Positions 13,755 through 21,994 of a DNA stretch of 28,268 bases are shown here, piece by piece (position 1 is the first letter of the stretch; every line of letters begins with the position of its first letter). The DNA lies in assembly GCA_019415925.1 (NCBI GenBank), contig DXYG01000029.1, forward strand, positions 1 through 28,268, written 5' to 3'. The notes beneath the pieces are model-generated. The model searched no databases and was not told the origin of the DNA. It was given only the letters and a program-made list of their open reading frames with translations. This stretch comes from Clostridiales bacterium (GTDB lineage Bacteria; Bacillota; Clostridia; Oscillospirales; Acutalibacteraceae). A program made the position numbers and the translations under genes.

Positions 13755-14705
13755 TCAGTCCAAATAAGCCGCACCGATAATGCCTGCGTCGTTGCCGAGC
13801 GTACATTTGCAGATGACTGTCTGCTTGTCATTGTGCTTTGTGTAGCGTTCACGCTCAACATATGAACGAACAGGTCCGAGGAGATTTTCGCCCTCGTTTG
13901 AAATTCCGCCGCCGATGCAGAGAACGTCAGGCTGGAAAATGTTGATGATGTTTACAAGTCCGCAGGCAAGGTAGCTTATGTACTCCTCAACAACGGATTT
14001 TGCAGTCGGGTCGCCGTCACGCATTGCGTCAAAAGCTGTTCTGCCGTTTACCTTGTTGATGTCGCCGTCGCAGAGCTTGAGCATATAGCTGAATTCAAGC
14101 TTTTCGGAGAGAATCTTCTGCTTTGTAAGGTTGATAAGTCCTGTTGCGGAAGCATATGTTTCCCAACAGCCTCGTCTGCCGCAGGCACATTCCTTGCCGT
14201 CCTTTACGATAACCATATGACCGAGCTCAGCACCTGCAAAGTTTGAGCCGCTGTAGATTTTGCCGTCAATGATGATTCCGCCGCCTACGCCTGTGCCGAG
14301 TGTGATTGCAACTGCGTTTCTTGCACCCTTTGCACTGCCGGCAAGATACTCGCCGAGAGCTGCCGCATTAGCGTCGTTCTCGATGTGAACCTTTTTGCCG
14401 AGTCTTTCCTCCATCATCTGGACAACTTCCCAGTTGTGGAAAAAGAGGTTTGCGGAGTACTCGATTACGCCTGTTTTCGGGTTAACCGCACCCGGAACGC
14501 CAATACCTACGGACTCAATGTCGTCCATAGTGAGCTTTGCTTTTTCAACGGCTTTCTTTGCAACCTCTGCCATACTGTCGCAGATTTCACTTTCAGGACG
14601 AGGAACGGCAGTTTTGCAGGAAGCCTTTGCCACGATTTTGTACTTTTTGTCAACTACGCCGGCTACAATGTTTGTGCCGCCGAGGTCAATGCCGAGTCTG
14701 TACAT
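13755..14705 (-). CDS. glcK: ROK-family glucokinase
   Basis: This is a cytoplasmic ATP-dependent sugar kinase of the ROK family, most likely phosphorylating glucose. The 316-aa protein starts with the phosphate-binding motif IDLGGTNI (6-13). It has the catalytic Asp in HIENDANAAALGEY (Asp111), a second ATP motif TLGTGVGGGIIIDG (135-148), the sugar-contact AGAELGHM (His163), and the zinc site ECACGRRGCWE (172-182). It lacks the N-terminal helix-turn-helix of ROK repressors, so it is an enzyme. The ATG at 14705 follows AAGGATG. The sugar is inferred from family resemblance to Gram-positive GlcK. It occupies the place next to rpmH where dnaA is often found. Confidence 0.85.
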   Translation of the reverse strand: MYRLGIDLGGTNIVAGVVDKKYKIVAKASCKTAVPRPESEICDSMAEVAKKAVEKAKLTMDDIESVGIGVPGAVNPKTGVIEYSANLFFHNWEVVQMMEERLGKKVHIENDANAAALGEYLAGSAKGARNAVAITLGTGVGGGIIIDGKIYSGSNFAGAELGHMVIVKDGKECACGRRGCWETYASATGLINLTKQKILSEKLEFSYMLKLCDGDINKVNGRTAFDAMRDGDPTAKSVVEEYISYLACGLVNIINIFQPDVLCIGGGISNEGENLLGPVRSYVERERYTKHNDKQTVICKCTLGNDAGIIGAAYLD

Positions 14706-14789
14706 TTTAGAACATCCTTTATAATTTATTTTATTTTTAATTCGGAATTAACAATCGTTCCATTCCGAATATTTTTCAGATTTTATTAT

Positions 14790-14952
14790 GTAGGGGCGAA
14801 CTGCGTTCGCCATAATGTATAATTTGTTTTACAATTTATACATAGGTACGTGTAGGAACCCGTCCCCTACGGAAAGGTTTGTTTTTCATTATAATAATCA
14901 TATAATCGATTGCGTTTGATAGTCAAAACGGACACGGCACGCCGTGTCCCTA
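14790..14952. repeat. GTAGGG-family composite repeat
   Basis: It contains GTAG plus GGCGAAC-TGC-GTTCGCC (14790-14811), an AT palindrome around GTATAATTTG, GTAGGAACCCGTCCCCTAC (14852-14870), and GGACACGGC-AC-GCCGTGTCC (14930-14949). The last two, with their spacer, match 10236-10338. Confidence 0.8.
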
Positions 14953-14983
14953 TGACTATAATACAAACATTTCCTCTATATCC

Positions 14984-15062
14984 GTAGGGAACAACCCTGT
15001 GTTGTTCCTAATAAGGTTAGATGAATGCCATTCAGGAACGACACAGGGGTTTCTGCCCCTTA
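14984..15062. repeat. GTAGGG-family palindromic repeat pair
   Basis: GTAG plus GGAACAAC (14988-14995) pairs with GTTGTTCC (15001-15008). About 25 bp later a second, decayed unit starts AGGAACGACACAGGGG. It closely resembles the pair at 24696-24772. Confidence 0.75.
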
Positions 15063-15118
15063 ATAAGGGGATTGAGGGGTTTTGGGCGACTGCCGTACCG
15101 TTCCTTACAATTATAAAA

Positions 15119-15147
15119 TATGCCTGCGGTGGCACACCGCCGAGGCA
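15119..15147 (-). terminator. Probable guaB terminator
   Basis: A GC-rich hairpin (GCGGTG pairing with CACCGC within an outer TGCC/GGCA) ends 7 bp past the guaB stop. The minus-strand tail is ATATTTTATA, only moderately U-rich, so the call is tentative. Confidence 0.5.
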
Positions 15148-15153
15148 CTCGAC

Positions 15154-16635
15154 TCAATTGCAGTTATATGAATAGTTCGGTGCTTCCTTTGTAATCTGGA
15201 TATCGTGCGGGTGGCTTTCACGCAGACCTGCGCCCGAAATCTGAACAAATCTTGCCTTTTTGTGGAGCTCTTCAATTGTAGCGCAGCCTGTGTAGCCCAT
15301 ACCTGAGCGCAGACCGCCCATAAGCTGGTAAACGGTGTCGGAAAGCATTCCCTTGTAAGGAACACGTCCCTCTACGCCTTCGGGAACGAACTTGTTGTTG
15401 CTTGCCTGGAAGTATCTGTCTGCACTGCCCTTGCCCATTGCGCCGAGACTGCCCATTCCACGGTAAACCTTGAACTGTCTGCCCTGATAGATTTCATTCT
15501 CGCCGGGGCTTTCCTCACAGCCTGCAACGAGTGAGCCGACCATAACAACGCTTCCGCCTGCGGCAAGTGCCTTAACGATGTCGCCGCTGTACTTGATGCC
15601 GCCGTCTGCAATTACGGGGATACCGTACTTTGAAGCCTCGCAGGCTGCGTCATAGATTGCGGTAATCTGCGGAACGCCGATACCTGCAACAATTCTTGTT
15701 GTGCAGATTGAGCCGGGGCCTATGCCGACCTTGATAGCGTCTGCGCCTGCGTCAATAAGAGCCTTTGCGGCTTCGGCAGTTGCAATGTTGCCTGCGATAA
15801 GAGGAAGATTGGGATAAGCCTTCTTTACCCTTGCAACAGAGTTTACAACGTTTGAGTTGTGACCGTGAGCAGAGTCAAGCACAACAACGTCAACCTGAGC
15901 CTCAATCAGAGCGGCTACTCTGTCAAGAACGTCTGCTGTTGCGCCGATTGCGGCACCGCAGAGAAGTCTGCCCTTGTCGTCACGTGCAGAGTTGGGGTAC
16001 TGAACGCTCTTTTCAATATCCTTGATTGTGATAAGTCCCTTGAGAGTTCCGTCGTTGCCGACAATCGGGAGCTTTTCGATTCTGTGCTTTCTTAAAATAT
16101 CCTGAGCCTCTTTAAGAGTAGTGCCCACGGGAGCAGTAACGAGGTTTTCGTGAGTCATAACCTTTGAAATCGGCTGAGCAAAATCCTCGCCTGTCATAAA
16201 GCGCATATCACGGTTTGTGATAATACCCACAAGCTTGCCGTCACGGCAGATAGGCACGCCCGAGATTTTGTACTTTCCCATAAGGTTGTCTGCATCTCTT
16301 ACGGTGTTTTCGGGTGCGAGGAAAAACGGATTTACAATAACGCCATTCTCACTTCTTTTTACTCTGTCAACCTGGTCAGCCTGACGCTCAATCGGCATAT
16401 TCTTGTGAATGATACCAACGCCGCCTTCTCTTGCAATAGCAATAGCCATAGCGGATTCAGTAACCGTATCCATAGCGGCAGTCATAAGAGGAGTGTTGAG
16501 TTTAATGGTCTTTGTAAGGTGTGTTGAAACGTCAACATTTTTAGGCTCAACGTCTGACTCTCCCGGTATAAGAAGAACATCGTCAAATGTAAGTCCTTCC
16601 TTGCCGAATTTTTCGTTGTAATTAGTATTCAGCAT
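15154..16635 (-). CDS. guaB: Inosine-5'-monophosphate dehydrogenase
   Basis: GuaB oxidises IMP to XMP with NAD+, the committed step of guanine nucleotide synthesis. The 493-aa product has the two-CBS Bateman module inserted at about residues 95-205 (regulatory, purine nucleotide-binding in the family). The barrel follows: LDSAHGHNSNVV, GNIATAEAAKALIDAGADAIKVGIGPGS, the catalytic-loop cysteine in GSICTTRIVAGIGVPQ, ADGGIKYSGDIVKALAAGG, and the mobile flap YRGMGSLGAM. The ATG at 16635 follows GGAGGAAG and a near-consensus promoter. Nothing unusual is visible. Confidence 0.97.
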   Translation of the reverse strand: MLNTNYNEKFGKEGLTFDDVLLIPGESDVEPKNVDVSTHLTKTIKLNTPLMTAAMDTVTESAMAIAIAREGGVGIIHKNMPIERQADQVDRVKRSENGVIVNPFFLAPENTVRDADNLMGKYKISGVPICRDGKLVGIITNRDMRFMTGEDFAQPISKVMTHENLVTAPVGTTLKEAQDILRKHRIEKLPIVGNDGTLKGLITIKDIEKSVQYPNSARDDKGRLLCGAAIGATADVLDRVAALIEAQVDVVVLDSAHGHNSNVVNSVARVKKAYPNLPLIAGNIATAEAAKALIDAGADAIKVGIGPGSICTTRIVAGIGVPQITAIYDAACEASKYGIPVIADGGIKYSGDIVKALAAGGSVVMVGSLVAGCEESPGENEIYQGRQFKVYRGMGSLGAMGKGSADRYFQASNNKFVPEGVEGRVPYKGMLSDTVYQLMGGLRSGMGYTGCATIEELHKKARFVQISGAGLRESHPHDIQITKEAPNYSYNCN

Positions 16636-16683
16636 AATCTTCCTCCGTTTTACAAATTTTTATAGAATTAGTTATTAACTTTT

Positions 16684-16712
16684 ATTATAACAAATCACTT
16701 TCGGTTTATCAA
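16684..16712 (-). promoter_or_regulatory. Sigma-A promoter of guaB
   Basis: Minus-strand TTGATA (16707-16712), 17 bp, TATAAT (16684-16689). The leader is about 40 nt, with no riboswitch-like structure. Confidence 0.85.
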
Positions 16713-16819
16713 TAACAAAATATAAATTTAATACAATTAATTTTCAAATTTTTTATTATCAAATTTTAGTAATTATTACTGATTTATGTATGTTTGTTGT
16801 TTAATTGTGTGCTGTTGTA

Positions 16820-16848
16820 TTGACAATTTATTGCGTAGATTGTAATAT
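16820..16848 (+). promoter_or_regulatory. Sigma-A promoter of the surface-protein cluster
   Basis: TTGACA (16820-16825), 17 bp, TAATAT (16843-16848). It leaves a leader of about 115 nt before the ATG at 16972. Confidence 0.85.
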
Positions 16849-16971
16849 ATAATTACATATTATTGCTTGTATATAATTACTATAAATGAAGGTGTTTTGG
16901 TAGAACATAAACCACTTTGTCGATTACACGAAAAACTGCGGAATTTGAAATTCACAAGGGGGATAATAAGG

Positions 16972-19900
16972 ATGAAAAACACAAGAAGAATTGTATCTTT
17001 AATTTTATCCTTGACACTGATTATTTCAGCACTTGCATTTGTAAAAATCAGTGTGTCGGCTACCGACACAGATTATTCGGTTAAGCATATCCAGAACGGT
17101 AATTTTGAAGAAAATAACGAGAAATACTCCTTTAGCAGCACTCAATTCTATGCTCAGCCGGCAAAAGGAATAGTACCGTATTGGGACACCACAGCTACTG
17201 ACGGTAAATTTGAGTTTTTCAAAAGCAACAGTCCTCATTTTAATGTAACAAAAAACAACAGCAATTTAAAAAAAGATCCGAATTATGAGAGTTATCAAAA
17301 GGTTGCAGAGGGCGAGGTAGCCGCCGAGCTTAACGCTGAAGAGGAAAGTACTATTTACCAGAGAATCAAAACGTTTTCAGGCTCTACCTACACATGGGGG
17401 CTTGACCACAGAGGAAGAGATACAACAGACCGTATGGTGCTTATTATCGGACCTAAGCAGCCGGTCAATCCGTCAAAGACTTCAAAAGAAGGTAAGGACC
17501 AGTTTATAAGAATCACAGATTGGCTGAAAACACAGTACGGCGTTGATTATCCTGAAACCGGCTGCTCTAAGAAATATACGGTTTATACAAAGAAGTTTGC
17601 CGCATCGGGAAAATTTGAAGGTCAGTCTGCTAACGAGGATGAGAATATTTCTTTGGTTGAAACGAAAACAATCAATCAGGAGTGGAGCGTCTGGGTTATC
17701 TCGTCGCCTTTCTGCGAAACTGACCCGGAAAAATCAATAAACGGATGGACCACATACGGAACAAACCGCTCGGATGATTTTGACGACATAATGAAAGGTG
17801 CAAGCAGCTCGCTCGGTTATGACTGCACCTATACCGTTCCGAAGGGGCAGGAAGATACATTATTTGCATTCTGCTCATATTCATCCGGACAATTGTCAAA
17901 TAATAAAATAGTTGCTAGGGCATCCTACGGAAATCTTCTGGACGATATTAACTTTGACCTTTATCAGCCGATTTCTACGTCTATTACCGAAGGCGGTATC
18001 GGCGGTGCAGATGTTGAACAACCGGATTTATCAAATGTAACAATTAAGAGCGATATTAAAAGCGGCAACGCTTTAAATTCGGTTGTTCTTGACGGAAAGT
18101 ATTGCACGATATATACCAAAGAATATAATGGCGGTACTCTTAAAGACTGCAGCTTTGAAGGTGCGTATATAACTGTTAACAAAGCTGACGGTACGCCTGA
18201 AACAAAATTCCTTAAAATATACGACGGAGATATAAGCAATCTTACAGACGAAAAAAAGAAGGAATTGTCAGAGGAATACTTTATTCTTGAACCTAAAGAG
18301 ATTGTGAACACTGAAACCGGTATAGCAGAAACATGGGATTTTCATTGCAGAGTCCTTGTAAATTCACCTGTTGCCGTTCACCTGATTTATACAAAGGCTC
18401 CGTTTGTGTTGTATGATTCAAACGGCGGTGCTCCTTATATGTTTACTTCGGATAATAAATACGGCGGAAACTTAGTCGGTTTTTCCGATTCTTTCCAAAC
18501 GGCTACAGATGACAAAGGCAACGTGATTGATACGTCGGAATATTACAATAACAGCGAATACAGCACAACAGGAAGCGGTGACGAGGCAATCAAAGTAATA
18601 AAAGAGGGAAAATATATATCCCACGCCGCACTACCGAATAAGGACTGGGATAGCGACTCTGTAAAATTCTGCGGCTGGAGCGTAAAAGACAGTAAAGGAA
18701 AACAGATTATACTTGACGGACAACATACAATAACGTATGACCCGACAAACGGCAACGGCGGTATTGTATCAATCACCGATTCTAAAAATAACGTTACAGA
18801 CCTGCAGTTAGACGCCTCGCACGGCATTACGCTTACTGCTGTATGGAAGTTTAAAAGCATAGCAAAAGCGCAGACACGTGACAGCGACAGCGGTGAATTT
18901 TTAGATTCTGCTCTCGGCGGAACTGTTGAAGAAACCCTGATTGCCGAAGCTTCGAGAAATGCAAATATTAAGGAAACTAAACAGAATGTAAACGGCGAGG
19001 ACAGAGTTGTCAATATTGAAGCCTCAGGCAGCGTCGGTGACAAAGTAATGTTTAAGGCAAAGCCCGATTACGCTAATGAATATATGTTTACCGGCTGGTA
19101 TTGTTTTAACAGCGATACGAATGAATACGAGCTGAGAACCAAATCAACCTCAATTGCCGTTACTATTGAGGAGGGCAAGCTGGATACCTATTACGCAAGA
19201 TTTGAAAAGATAACTTTCCCTGTGGTATTTCACTATACCGAAACAGGCAATCCTGATGATTATGAATATTACGACAAAACAGATGAAAAGAAATACGGTA
19301 ACTATTATCAGGATGTTGCGGCAGGCAAAAAAGCCGTTAAGCCTTCAGGAGATTCGCAATCTGTTACAGTCTGGTACACCTCTCCTACCAAAAGAAGTCA
19401 GGAGTATATCTTTGACTTTGAAAATACAAAGATAATGGAAACAACAGAACTGTACGCAGGACCTGTATTTGATTTCAATTATATAAATTTTTTCAGATTC
19501 AGCGAGCCTTGGCGTAATTATACATATGGAACATTAGGAATTAACGGCACTTATTTAGACTTAAAAACCGATAAGAACGTTACAGACTATAATGTTTATA
19601 TGCTAAAGGGAACTGTGGGAGAAGAAACTCCGACGCCGTCAGCTGTAATAAGCAATAAAAACACAATAAAAATCGGCAAGTCGGTTAACAGTGCTAATCT
19701 TGTCTTTAATTCAGCAACAAACACCAATCAGACGTTCAACAGAGCAGGAGCTTTGTATGACGATTACTATCTGTTTAATATGGAAACACATGTATGGGTT
19801 GTATTTGACTTTACATATAAAGGCGTTAAATACATAAGCACTGTTAAAGACAGGTCGCTGTATAATAACATAAAAACTTATATGGATGAGGAAAAAAACG

Positions 19901-20583
19901 GATATTTTACAACTTTTCCGCCTGAAACTCAGACTGTACTTCGTAATGCACAAATTGATTTACTCAACAGTATTCAGGCTATGTATGACGCTGTCGCACC
20001 GTCAGGCATTACTGCCCCGAGTAAGTATTACGATTCTGTCAGCGTCAGCGGTCTGACCTATGATTCGACAACGGACGGTAAGTATAGATTTTCATCAACA
20101 ACAGCGATAAGAAACATTGAGCCTTGGGGCTTAAAATATTCCTTTACGGTTGACGGAAAAGCTGTTACAGAATTTGCTGATTACGGTATTGCCGATTACG
20201 GCGCTGTTGTATTGACAGATAAGGACGGAAGCTTTGGCAAGGGTACTGTCAGCATAGAAAACTTGCTGAGCAACGAAAATTCCGTAATGTATTCAAACTC
20301 AAGCGGAAATGTATATTCTGCTAAGGACAACAGCACTGTTGATATTTATTACGTAAATAATATGAGTGCGCTGGATTTTGCAAAAAATAATTATGCAGTA
20401 TTTTTTGTCAAGGACAGCAACGGTAATTTCTGTTTTTCAGACATAGTAGTTAACAGCTACAATTCAATTGCAGACAGTGATACATCTAAAGATGCCGGCA
20501 TCAGCCGGTCAATTAAGAATTATTCAACTGCTCTGATTACTTACAATGACCTTGTTGAGCAGGCAAAACAGAATAATCAATAA
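16972..20583 (+). CDS. Very large secreted surface protein of unknown function
   Basis: The 1203-aa product begins with a clear Sec signal peptide (MKNTRRIVSL, hydrophobic core, cleavage likely after VSA at residue 30). The ATG at 16972 follows AAGGGGG; upstream in-frame codons lie in the leader. Residues of about 35-332 look like a beta-sandwich, carbohydrate-binding-type domain: NGNFEE near the start, IYQRIKTFSGSTYTWGLDHRGR at about 127-148, and DDINFDLYQP at the end. Residues of about 475-735 contain InlB/Listeria-Bacteroides-type repeats, with KFCGWSV ending TAVW, and MFTGWY ending YYARF. The last 450 residues I do not recognise. There is no LPXTG motif, dockerin, S-layer domain or C-terminal membrane helix, so how it stays on the cell, if it does, is not visible. 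It is rich in Asn, Thr, Ser, Tyr and Asp. Confidence 0.8.
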   Translation: MKNTRRIVSLILSLTLIISALAFVKISVSATDTDYSVKHIQNGNFEENNEKYSFSSTQFYAQPAKGIVPYWDTTATDGKFEFFKSNSPHFNVTKNNSNLKKDPNYESYQKVAEGEVAAELNAEEESTIYQRIKTFSGSTYTWGLDHRGRDTTDRMVLIIGPKQPVNPSKTSKEGKDQFIRITDWLKTQYGVDYPETGCSKKYTVYTKKFAASGKFEGQSANEDENISLVETKTINQEWSVWVISSPFCETDPEKSINGWTTYGTNRSDDFDDIMKGASSSLGYDCTYTVPKGQEDTLFAFCSYSSGQLSNNKIVARASYGNLLDDINFDLYQPISTSITEGGIGGADVEQPDLSNVTIKSDIKSGNALNSVVLDGKYCTIYTKEYNGGTLKDCSFEGAYITVNKADGTPETKFLKIYDGDISNLTDEKKKELSEEYFILEPKEIVNTETGIAETWDFHCRVLVNSPVAVHLIYTKAPFVLYDSNGGAPYMFTSDNKYGGNLVGFSDSFQTATDDKGNVIDTSEYYNNSEYSTTGSGDEAIKVIKEGKYISHAALPNKDWDSDSVKFCGWSVKDSKGKQIILDGQHTITYDPTNGNGGIVSITDSKNNVTDLQLDASHGITLTAVWKFKSIAKAQTRDSDSGEFLDSALGGTVEETLIAEASRNANIKETKQNVNGEDRVVNIEASGSVGDKVMFKAKPDYANEYMFTGWYCFNSDTNEYELRTKSTSIAVTIEEGKLDTYYARFEKITFPVVFHYTETGNPDDYEYYDKTDEKKYGNYYQDVAAGKKAVKPSGDSQSVTVWYTSPTKRSQEYIFDFENTKIMETTELYAGPVFDFNYINFFRFSEPWRNYTYGTLGINGTYLDLKTDKNVTDYNVYMLKGTVGEETPTPSAVISNKNTIKIGKSVNSANLVFNSATNTNQTFNRAGALYDDYYLFNMETHVWVVFDFTYKGVKYISTVKDRSLYNNIKTYMDEEKNGYFTTFPPETQTVLRNAQIDLLNSIQAMYDAVAPSGITAPSKYYDSVSVSGLTYDSTTDGKYRFSSTTAIRNIEPWGLKYSFTVDGKAVTEFADYGIADYGAVVLTDKDGSFGKGTVSIENLLSNENSVMYSNSSGNVYSAKDNSTVDIYYVNNMSALDFAKNNYAVFFVKDSNGNFCFSDIVVNSYNSIADSDTSKDAGISRSIKNYSTALITYNDLVEQAKQNNQ

Positions 20584-20612
20584 TGTTGTACGTAACGATA
20601 GGAGAATAAAAT

Positions 20613-20732
20613 ATGAAAAAGGAATATGAACCGCCTGAAATAGAGATTGAATATTTTGAAATTACTTCTTCTGTCTGCACACCCAGTCAGGGCGGATATT
20701 TAGGCTGGGAAGAAACAGACCGTCATTATTAA
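20613..20732 (+). CDS. 39-aa peptide of unknown function, precursor-like
   Basis: A short reading frame with a good Shine-Dalgarno (GGAGAATAAAAT then ATG) encodes 39 residues. It starts MKKEYEPPEIEIEYFEITSS and continues VCTPSQGGYLGWEETDRHY. An acidic, beta-prone first half followed by a short polar half with one Cys, a Gly-Gly and aromatic residues resembles a leader plus core of a modified or exported peptide. No modification enzyme is in the window. It sits 29 bp after the giant secreted protein and 20 bp before the next gene, on the same strand, so it is almost certainly co-transcribed. Short MKK-x-YxxPEIE-type peptides are common beside surface proteins in gut Clostridia (recalled, not checked). 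Confidence 0.7.
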   Translation: MKKEYEPPEIEIEYFEITSSVCTPSQGGYLGWEETDRHY

Positions 20733-20752
20733 GGCAGAACAGGAAGATTAGG

Positions 20753-21361
20753 ATGAAGAAAAGCGATAAAAAAACAGTTATGATATTTTCGGTAGCAGCA
20801 GTTGTTTTCTGCCTTGTCTTTTCGTCCTTTTTTAATAAAGATGACAGAGATTACTATAATTATGACGTTAACGACGTTTATTCGTTTAATTCAAACTCAC
20901 CTATGCCTGTTTTCGGAGTAACAATCTATGATGACCCGGCGTATGAAGAGCAGGAGGAGTATTACAGCAATAATACTGATAATGATACTTCTGAAAATAA
21001 AACGGATAATTCAGGTTATGATGAAGATAATGCAAAAACAAATTCCGCTTCATCATCAGACAACGGCGGTCAAGGCACATTAAATAACAGTATGGTTGTA
21101 AAAAGCAGTCAAATCAATCCGAGTATTAACCGCATACTCAACACACTGAGTATAATTACTGATAATCCGGTAAATAACGCTCTGAATTCACCAAACAAAA
21201 AACCGACAAGCAATACTCCTGCTGTGCCGAATAAGACTCCGACAAACAATAAACCCACCACGCCAAACATTACTCCGACTGCTCCGAATAACAGTACTCA
21301 GTTACCGCCGAAAGCACCTGTTCAAAACGGCGAATGGGGAGTATCGGTAAAAAACCTGTAA
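20753..21361 (+). CDS. Membrane-anchored low-complexity extracellular protein
   Basis: The 202-aa product has one N-terminal hydrophobic segment (about residues 8-27, after KKSDKK) that acts as a signal anchor or uncleaved signal; no alanine-rich cleavage site is obvious. The rest is acidic and Asn/Ser/Asp/Tyr-rich (YYNYDVNDVYSFNSNS, EEQEEYYSNN). Residues of about 147-192 are rich in Pro, Asn and Thr with a repeating NKxPTxN pattern, typical of a flexible wall-spanning stalk. It ends NGEWGVSVKNL. The ATG at 20753 follows AGGAAGATTAGG. As third gene of the cluster it may tether or display the partner protein or peptide; that is inference. No named domain is recognised. Confidence 0.7.
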   Translation: MKKSDKKTVMIFSVAAVVFCLVFSSFFNKDDRDYYNYDVNDVYSFNSNSPMPVFGVTIYDDPAYEEQEEYYSNNTDNDTSENKTDNSGYDEDNAKTNSASSSDNGGQGTLNNSMVVKSSQINPSINRILNTLSIITDNPVNNALNSPNKKPTSNTPAVPNKTPTNNKPTTPNITPTAPNNSTQLPPKAPVQNGEWGVSVKNL

Positions 21362-21429
21362 GTCATATGTATAAGCAGACAGATATAGCTATACTTATTA
21401 TATAAAATACACTCAACAGGGAGGCAGCT

Positions 21430-21909
21430 ATGAAAAGAAATGATTACATTACTTGGGACGAATATTTTATGGGCGTTGCACTGCTTGCGTCCAAGCGCAG
21501 TAAGGACCCCAACACTCAGGTGGGAGCCTGCATAGTTGACTCAAACAACATCATTCTGTCAACGGGCTACAACGGCTTTCCCTACGGCTGTTCCGACGAC
21601 GATTTTCCTTGGGAGCGTGAGGGCGAGGACACAAAGTACAACTACGTTGTTCACGCCGAGCTTAACGCAATTCTGAACGCAAGGGGCAAGGACTTGAAGG
21701 GAGCAAAGCTCTATGTTGATTTGTTCCCCTGCAACGAGTGTGCAAAGGCTATTATCCAGTCGGGAATCGGCGAGGTTGTTTACCTCTACGACAAGTATGC
21801 CGACTCAAAGGAAACGCTTGCCTCAAAGCGTATGCTTGCCTCGGCAAACATAAAGTGCAGAAAATTCAAGTCCGAAAAAAACGAAATCGTGCTTGATTTT
21901 GACAGATAA
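21430..21909 (+). CDS. comEB: Deoxycytidylate (dCMP) deaminase
   Basis: A zinc-dependent deaminase that turns dCMP into dUMP, feeding dTMP synthesis. The 159-aa length is typical. The catalytic motifs are HAE at residues 75-77 (zinc His and proton-shuttle Glu) and PCNEC at 100-104 (two zinc cysteines). Substrate-site motifs KDPNTQVGACIVD (25-37) and STGYNGFPYGCSDD (44-57) identify the dCMP rather than the cytidine or tRNA-adenosine deaminase branch. The ATG at 21430 follows AGGGAGG. ComEB is the Bacillus name for this family; no competence genes are nearby. A strong terminator follows. Confidence 0.9.
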   Translation: MKRNDYITWDEYFMGVALLASKRSKDPNTQVGACIVDSNNIILSTGYNGFPYGCSDDDFPWEREGEDTKYNYVVHAELNAILNARGKDLKGAKLYVDLFPCNECAKAIIQSGIGEVVYLYDKYADSKETLASKRMLASANIKCRKFKSEKNEIVLDFDR

Positions 21910-21928
21910 ACAGAATATTAAACAACAA

Positions 21929-21966
21929 AAAACGCTATGACGCTTTTACAAACGTCATAGCGTTTT
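21929..21966. terminator. Bidirectional terminator between comEB and the rubredoxin gene
   Basis: A perfect 14-bp stem (AAAACGCTATGACG at 21929-21942, CGTCATAGCGTTTT at 21953-21966) with a 10-nt loop. T-runs follow on both strands. It serves the convergent comEB and rubredoxin genes. Confidence 0.92.
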
Positions 21967-21994
21967 ATCGTGCCGTAAGGCGGATTTTACCTGA

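Larger units (their letters stand above)
14706..15153. other. Gene-free 448-bp repeat cluster between guaB and the ROK kinase gene
   Basis: No coding sequence is convincing. The gap is almost filled by palindromic units: the composite 14790-14952, the pair 14984-15060, a CCCCTTA/TAAGGGG palindrome at about 15057-15070, and the guaB terminator hairpin at 15119-15147. A GAATTCGGAATT-like AT-rich stretch borders it near 14740. Confidence 0.7.
16636..16971. other. Divergent promoter region of 336 bp, very AT-rich
   Basis: It separates the all-minus left half from the mostly plus right half. It contains the guaB promoter, then about 100 bp of very AT-rich DNA without obvious structure, the promoter of the surface cluster, and a 5' leader of about 115 nt. 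No perfect DnaA box (TTATCCACA) is present; the closest is TTATCAATA at about 16706-16714. A TTTGTCGAT near 16917-16925 resembles a Spo0A box with one mismatch. Confidence 0.6.

Noticed and set aside
2917..15062. Palindromic repeats as a CRISPR array or as ordinary terminators
   Set aside because: They are scattered singly or in pairs with no regular spacers, and most lack a U-run on either side.
16636..16971. Possible oriC with DnaA boxes
   Set aside because: No TTATCCACA or close one-mismatch cluster was found by eye; only the strand switch and AT richness point there, so it is kept as a question, not a feature.
16867..16971. Upstream start at 16867 for the large secreted protein
   Set aside because: It would put 35 polar residues before the signal peptide and ignores the strong AAGGGGG site in front of the ATG at 16972.
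20753..21361. Lipoprotein call for the 202-aa protein because of a Cys in the hydrophobic segment
   Set aside because: The residues before the Cys (VVF) do not fit a lipobox, which needs a small residue at -1.
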